DNA of 64,000 bases from an uncultured Muribaculaceae bacterium. Lineage in GTDB: Bacteria > Bacteroidota > Bacteroidia > Bacteroidales > Muribaculaceae. The number at the start of each line of letters is the position of its first letter. Positions within the stretch are counted from its first letter, which is position 1. Under the pieces are notes generated by a model that made no database searches, was not told the origin of the DNA, and saw nothing but the letters and a program-made list of their open reading frames with translations. The translations under genes and the position numbers were made by a program. Of the stretch, positions 62,395 through 64,000 are shown piece by piece. The stretch lies in the NCBI GenBank assembly GCA_910579845.1, contig CAJTWL010000006.1:1-64000 (forward strand), written 5' to 3'.

Positions 62395-63960
62395 ATGGCA
62401 AATCAAGAGTTGAGTGAACAAGAGATAGTACGTCGCCGTAGCCTGGAGGCTATGCGCGAGCGCGGAATAGATCCATATCCTGCAGCGGAATATCCCGTCA
62501 CAGGAATGTCTGCCGAAATAAAGTCGAATTTCAAGGATGACGAGGAACCGAAACGTGAGGTTTCGGTTGCCGGAAGAATCATGAGCCGCAGGATCATGGG
62601 CAAGGCATCTTTCATGGAGCTTCAGGATTCCGAGGGTCGTATTCAGGTATATGTAAGCCGTGACGATCTTTGTCCCGGAGAGGATAAGGAGTTTTATAAT
62701 GTCGTATTCAAAAAGCTCCTCGACATAGGTGACTTTATCGGTGTCAAAGGATATGTGTTCCGCACACAGATGGGCGAGATCTCAATTCATGCAAGTGAGA
62801 TTACGGTTCTCGGCAAGAGTCTTCGTCCGCTTCCTATCGTGAAGATGAAAGACGGCAAGGCTTATGACGCCTTTACAGATCCGGAGCAACGCTATCGTCA
62901 GCGTTATGTGGACCTTGTCGTGAATCCGGGTGTACGCGAGATCTTTTTGAAAAGAACAAAGATGTTCAACTCCATGCGTGGATTTTTCAACTCATTCGGA
63001 TATACAGAGGTGGAGACTCCTATTCTACAGTCAATTCCCGGTGGAGCTTCAGCCCGTCCGTTTATCACACACCACAATGCACTTGATATCCCTCTTTACC
63101 TGCGTATCGCCGACGAGCTTTATCTGAAGCGTCTTATAGTGGGTGGATTCGAGGGCGTGTATGAGTTCTCGAAGAATTTCCGTAACGAAGGAATGGATCG
63201 CACTCACAATCCGGAGTTCACATGTATGGAGATCTATGTCCCCTACAAGGATTACAACTGGATGATGGATTTTACGGAGAAGATGCTCGAGAAGATAGCT
63301 CTTGATGTAAACGGTACGACAAAAGTAAAAGTCGGTGACAACGAAATAGATTTCAAGCCTCCGTACAAACGCATAACCATGACGGATGCGATAAAGGAGA
63401 AAACAGGATTCGATATAACCGGCAAAACGGAAGATGAGCTTCGTGCCTTCTGTAAAGCCAACGGCATCGAGGTTGACGCATCGATGGGTAAAGGGAAGCT
63501 CATAGATGAGATTTTCGGAGAGAAATGCGAAGGAACATATATTCAGCCGACATTCATTACTGATTATCCGATTGAGATGTCTCCGCTCACCAAGCGTCAC
63601 CGTAAGAACCCTGAACTCACAGAACGTTTTGAGTTGATGGTAAACGGAAAGGAACTTGCAAATGCCTACAGCGAGCTTAACGATCCGATAGACCAGTATG
63701 AGCGTTTTGTAGAGCAGATGCATCTTGCCGACAAGGGAGATGACGAGGCGATGATTATCGACGGTGACTTCATCCGCGCTCTTGAATATGGGATGCCTCC
63801 TACATCAGGCATGGGAATCGGTATGGATCGTCTTGCCATGCTGCTTACCGGACAGCAGACAATCCAGGAGGTGCTCCTGTTCCCGCAGATGCGTCCGCAG
63901 GTGACACAAAAATCGAACTCCGAGGATAATGCTTCGGAAGAGGAGGATGCGAATGCCTGA
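62395..63960 (+). CDS. lysS: Lysyl-tRNA synthetase, class II
   Basis: This 521-residue protein starts SEQEIVRRRSLEAMRERGID with an OB-fold anticodon domain (about 55-165; VAGRIMSRRIMGKASFMELQ). The class II core has motif 1 (ITHHNALDIPLYLRIADELY region), motif 2 FRNEGMDRTHNPEFTCMEIY (about 262-281), and motif 3 SGMGIGMDRLAMLLTGQQTI (about 474-493). It is close to the E. coli length and shorter than some Bacteroides enzymes, which carry a longer C-terminus. It ends with an acidic tail (NSEDNASEEEDANA). Confidence 0.97.
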   Translation: MANQELSEQEIVRRRSLEAMRERGIDPYPAAEYPVTGMSAEIKSNFKDDEEPKREVSVAGRIMSRRIMGKASFMELQDSEGRIQVYVSRDDLCPGEDKEFYNVVFKKLLDIGDFIGVKGYVFRTQMGEISIHASEITVLGKSLRPLPIVKMKDGKAYDAFTDPEQRYRQRYVDLVVNPGVREIFLKRTKMFNSMRGFFNSFGYTEVETPILQSIPGGASARPFITHHNALDIPLYLRIADELYLKRLIVGGFEGVYEFSKNFRNEGMDRTHNPEFTCMEIYVPYKDYNWMMDFTEKMLEKIALDVNGTTKVKVGDNEIDFKPPYKRITMTDAIKEKTGFDITGKTEDELRAFCKANGIEVDASMGKGKLIDEIFGEKCEGTYIQPTFITDYPIEMSPLTKRHRKNPELTERFELMVNGKELANAYSELNDPIDQYERFVEQMHLADKGDDEAMIIDGDFIRALEYGMPPTSGMGIGMDRLAMLLTGQQTIQEVLLFPQMRPQVTQKSNSEDNASEEEDANA

Positions 63961-63972
63961 AAGAAAGTTAAA

Positions 63973-64000
63973 CAACCGACCCTTTATATGGTGCCGGTTG
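63973..64000 (+). terminator. Terminator stem after lysS, cut by the window end
   Basis: CAACCGACC (63973-63981) pairs with GGT and CGGTTG (to 64000) across a CTTTATAT loop with a small bulge. The window ends at the stem, so the T tract cannot be seen. Confidence 0.55.

Overview
The window looks like a chromosomal segment of a gut-type Bacteroidales bacterium, probably close to Muribaculaceae (family placement is inference). The support is a SusC/SusD pair with an ECF sigma/FecR switch, many Bacteroidota lipoproteins, PorX and PorW/SprE-type secretion genes, DUF1573, DUF2723 and DUF4491 proteins, and several upstream sites matching the Bacteroidota -7 promoter element TAnnTTTG. I see no rRNA, CRISPR array, prophage or intact insertion sequence.

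Layout. 0.2-11.5 kb (minus strand): an ECF sigma factor, FecR anti-sigma factor, SusC with an N-terminal signalling (STN) domain, SusD, a fimbrillin-like surface lipoprotein and two related exported metallo-beta-lactamase-fold hydrolases. It is built like a polysaccharide utilisation locus but has no glycoside hydrolase. 11.7-16.1 kb: a three-gene cluster (CDP-ribitol synthesis fusion, polyol-phosphate polymer transferase, glycosyltransferase) bracketed by about 100-bp direct repeats, with a transposase remnant at one side. 16.3-20 kb: a secreted protein flanked by inverted 9-bp iterons, then a TonB receptor with a small His-rich partner. 20-27.6 kb: a TolC/HlyD/two-permease export operon ending in a lipid A-type acyltransferase, and a divergent MATE pump. 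27.6-31 kb: tRNA-Ser, yidD-rnpA, a polyprenyl synthase, pyrH-frr. 31-42 kb: a long minus-strand envelope operon (alanine-dehydrogenase-like protein, glycosyltransferase, gmd, DUF2723, two DUF1573 proteins, meaB, glycosyltransferase). 42-48.6 kb: HU, lysozyme-like protein, glpF-glpK, LD-carboxypeptidase, radical SAM protein. 48.9-60.3 kb (plus strand): AAA ATPase, MsbA-type exporter, CD225 and DUF2752 membrane proteins, aroK, a phosphoesterase, PorW/SprE, PorX and a Sel1 protein. 60.3-64 kb: stand-alone TonB C-terminal protein, DUF4491, EamA transporter and lysS.

The most unusual content is non-coding. Five elements of 189-206 bp (9666-9871, 11478-11669, 14213-14404, 42041-42229, 42680-42872) are each an almost full-length imperfect palindrome with about 20-bp terminal inverted repeats and a short apex hairpin lying 10-15 bp right of centre. 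Four different terminal sequences share this one design, and every copy sits just upstream of a minus-strand gene. A separate motif close to TTTAAACAGTTTCTAA recurs in at least eight intergenic places. Together these look like a dispersed repeat system that I do not recognise.
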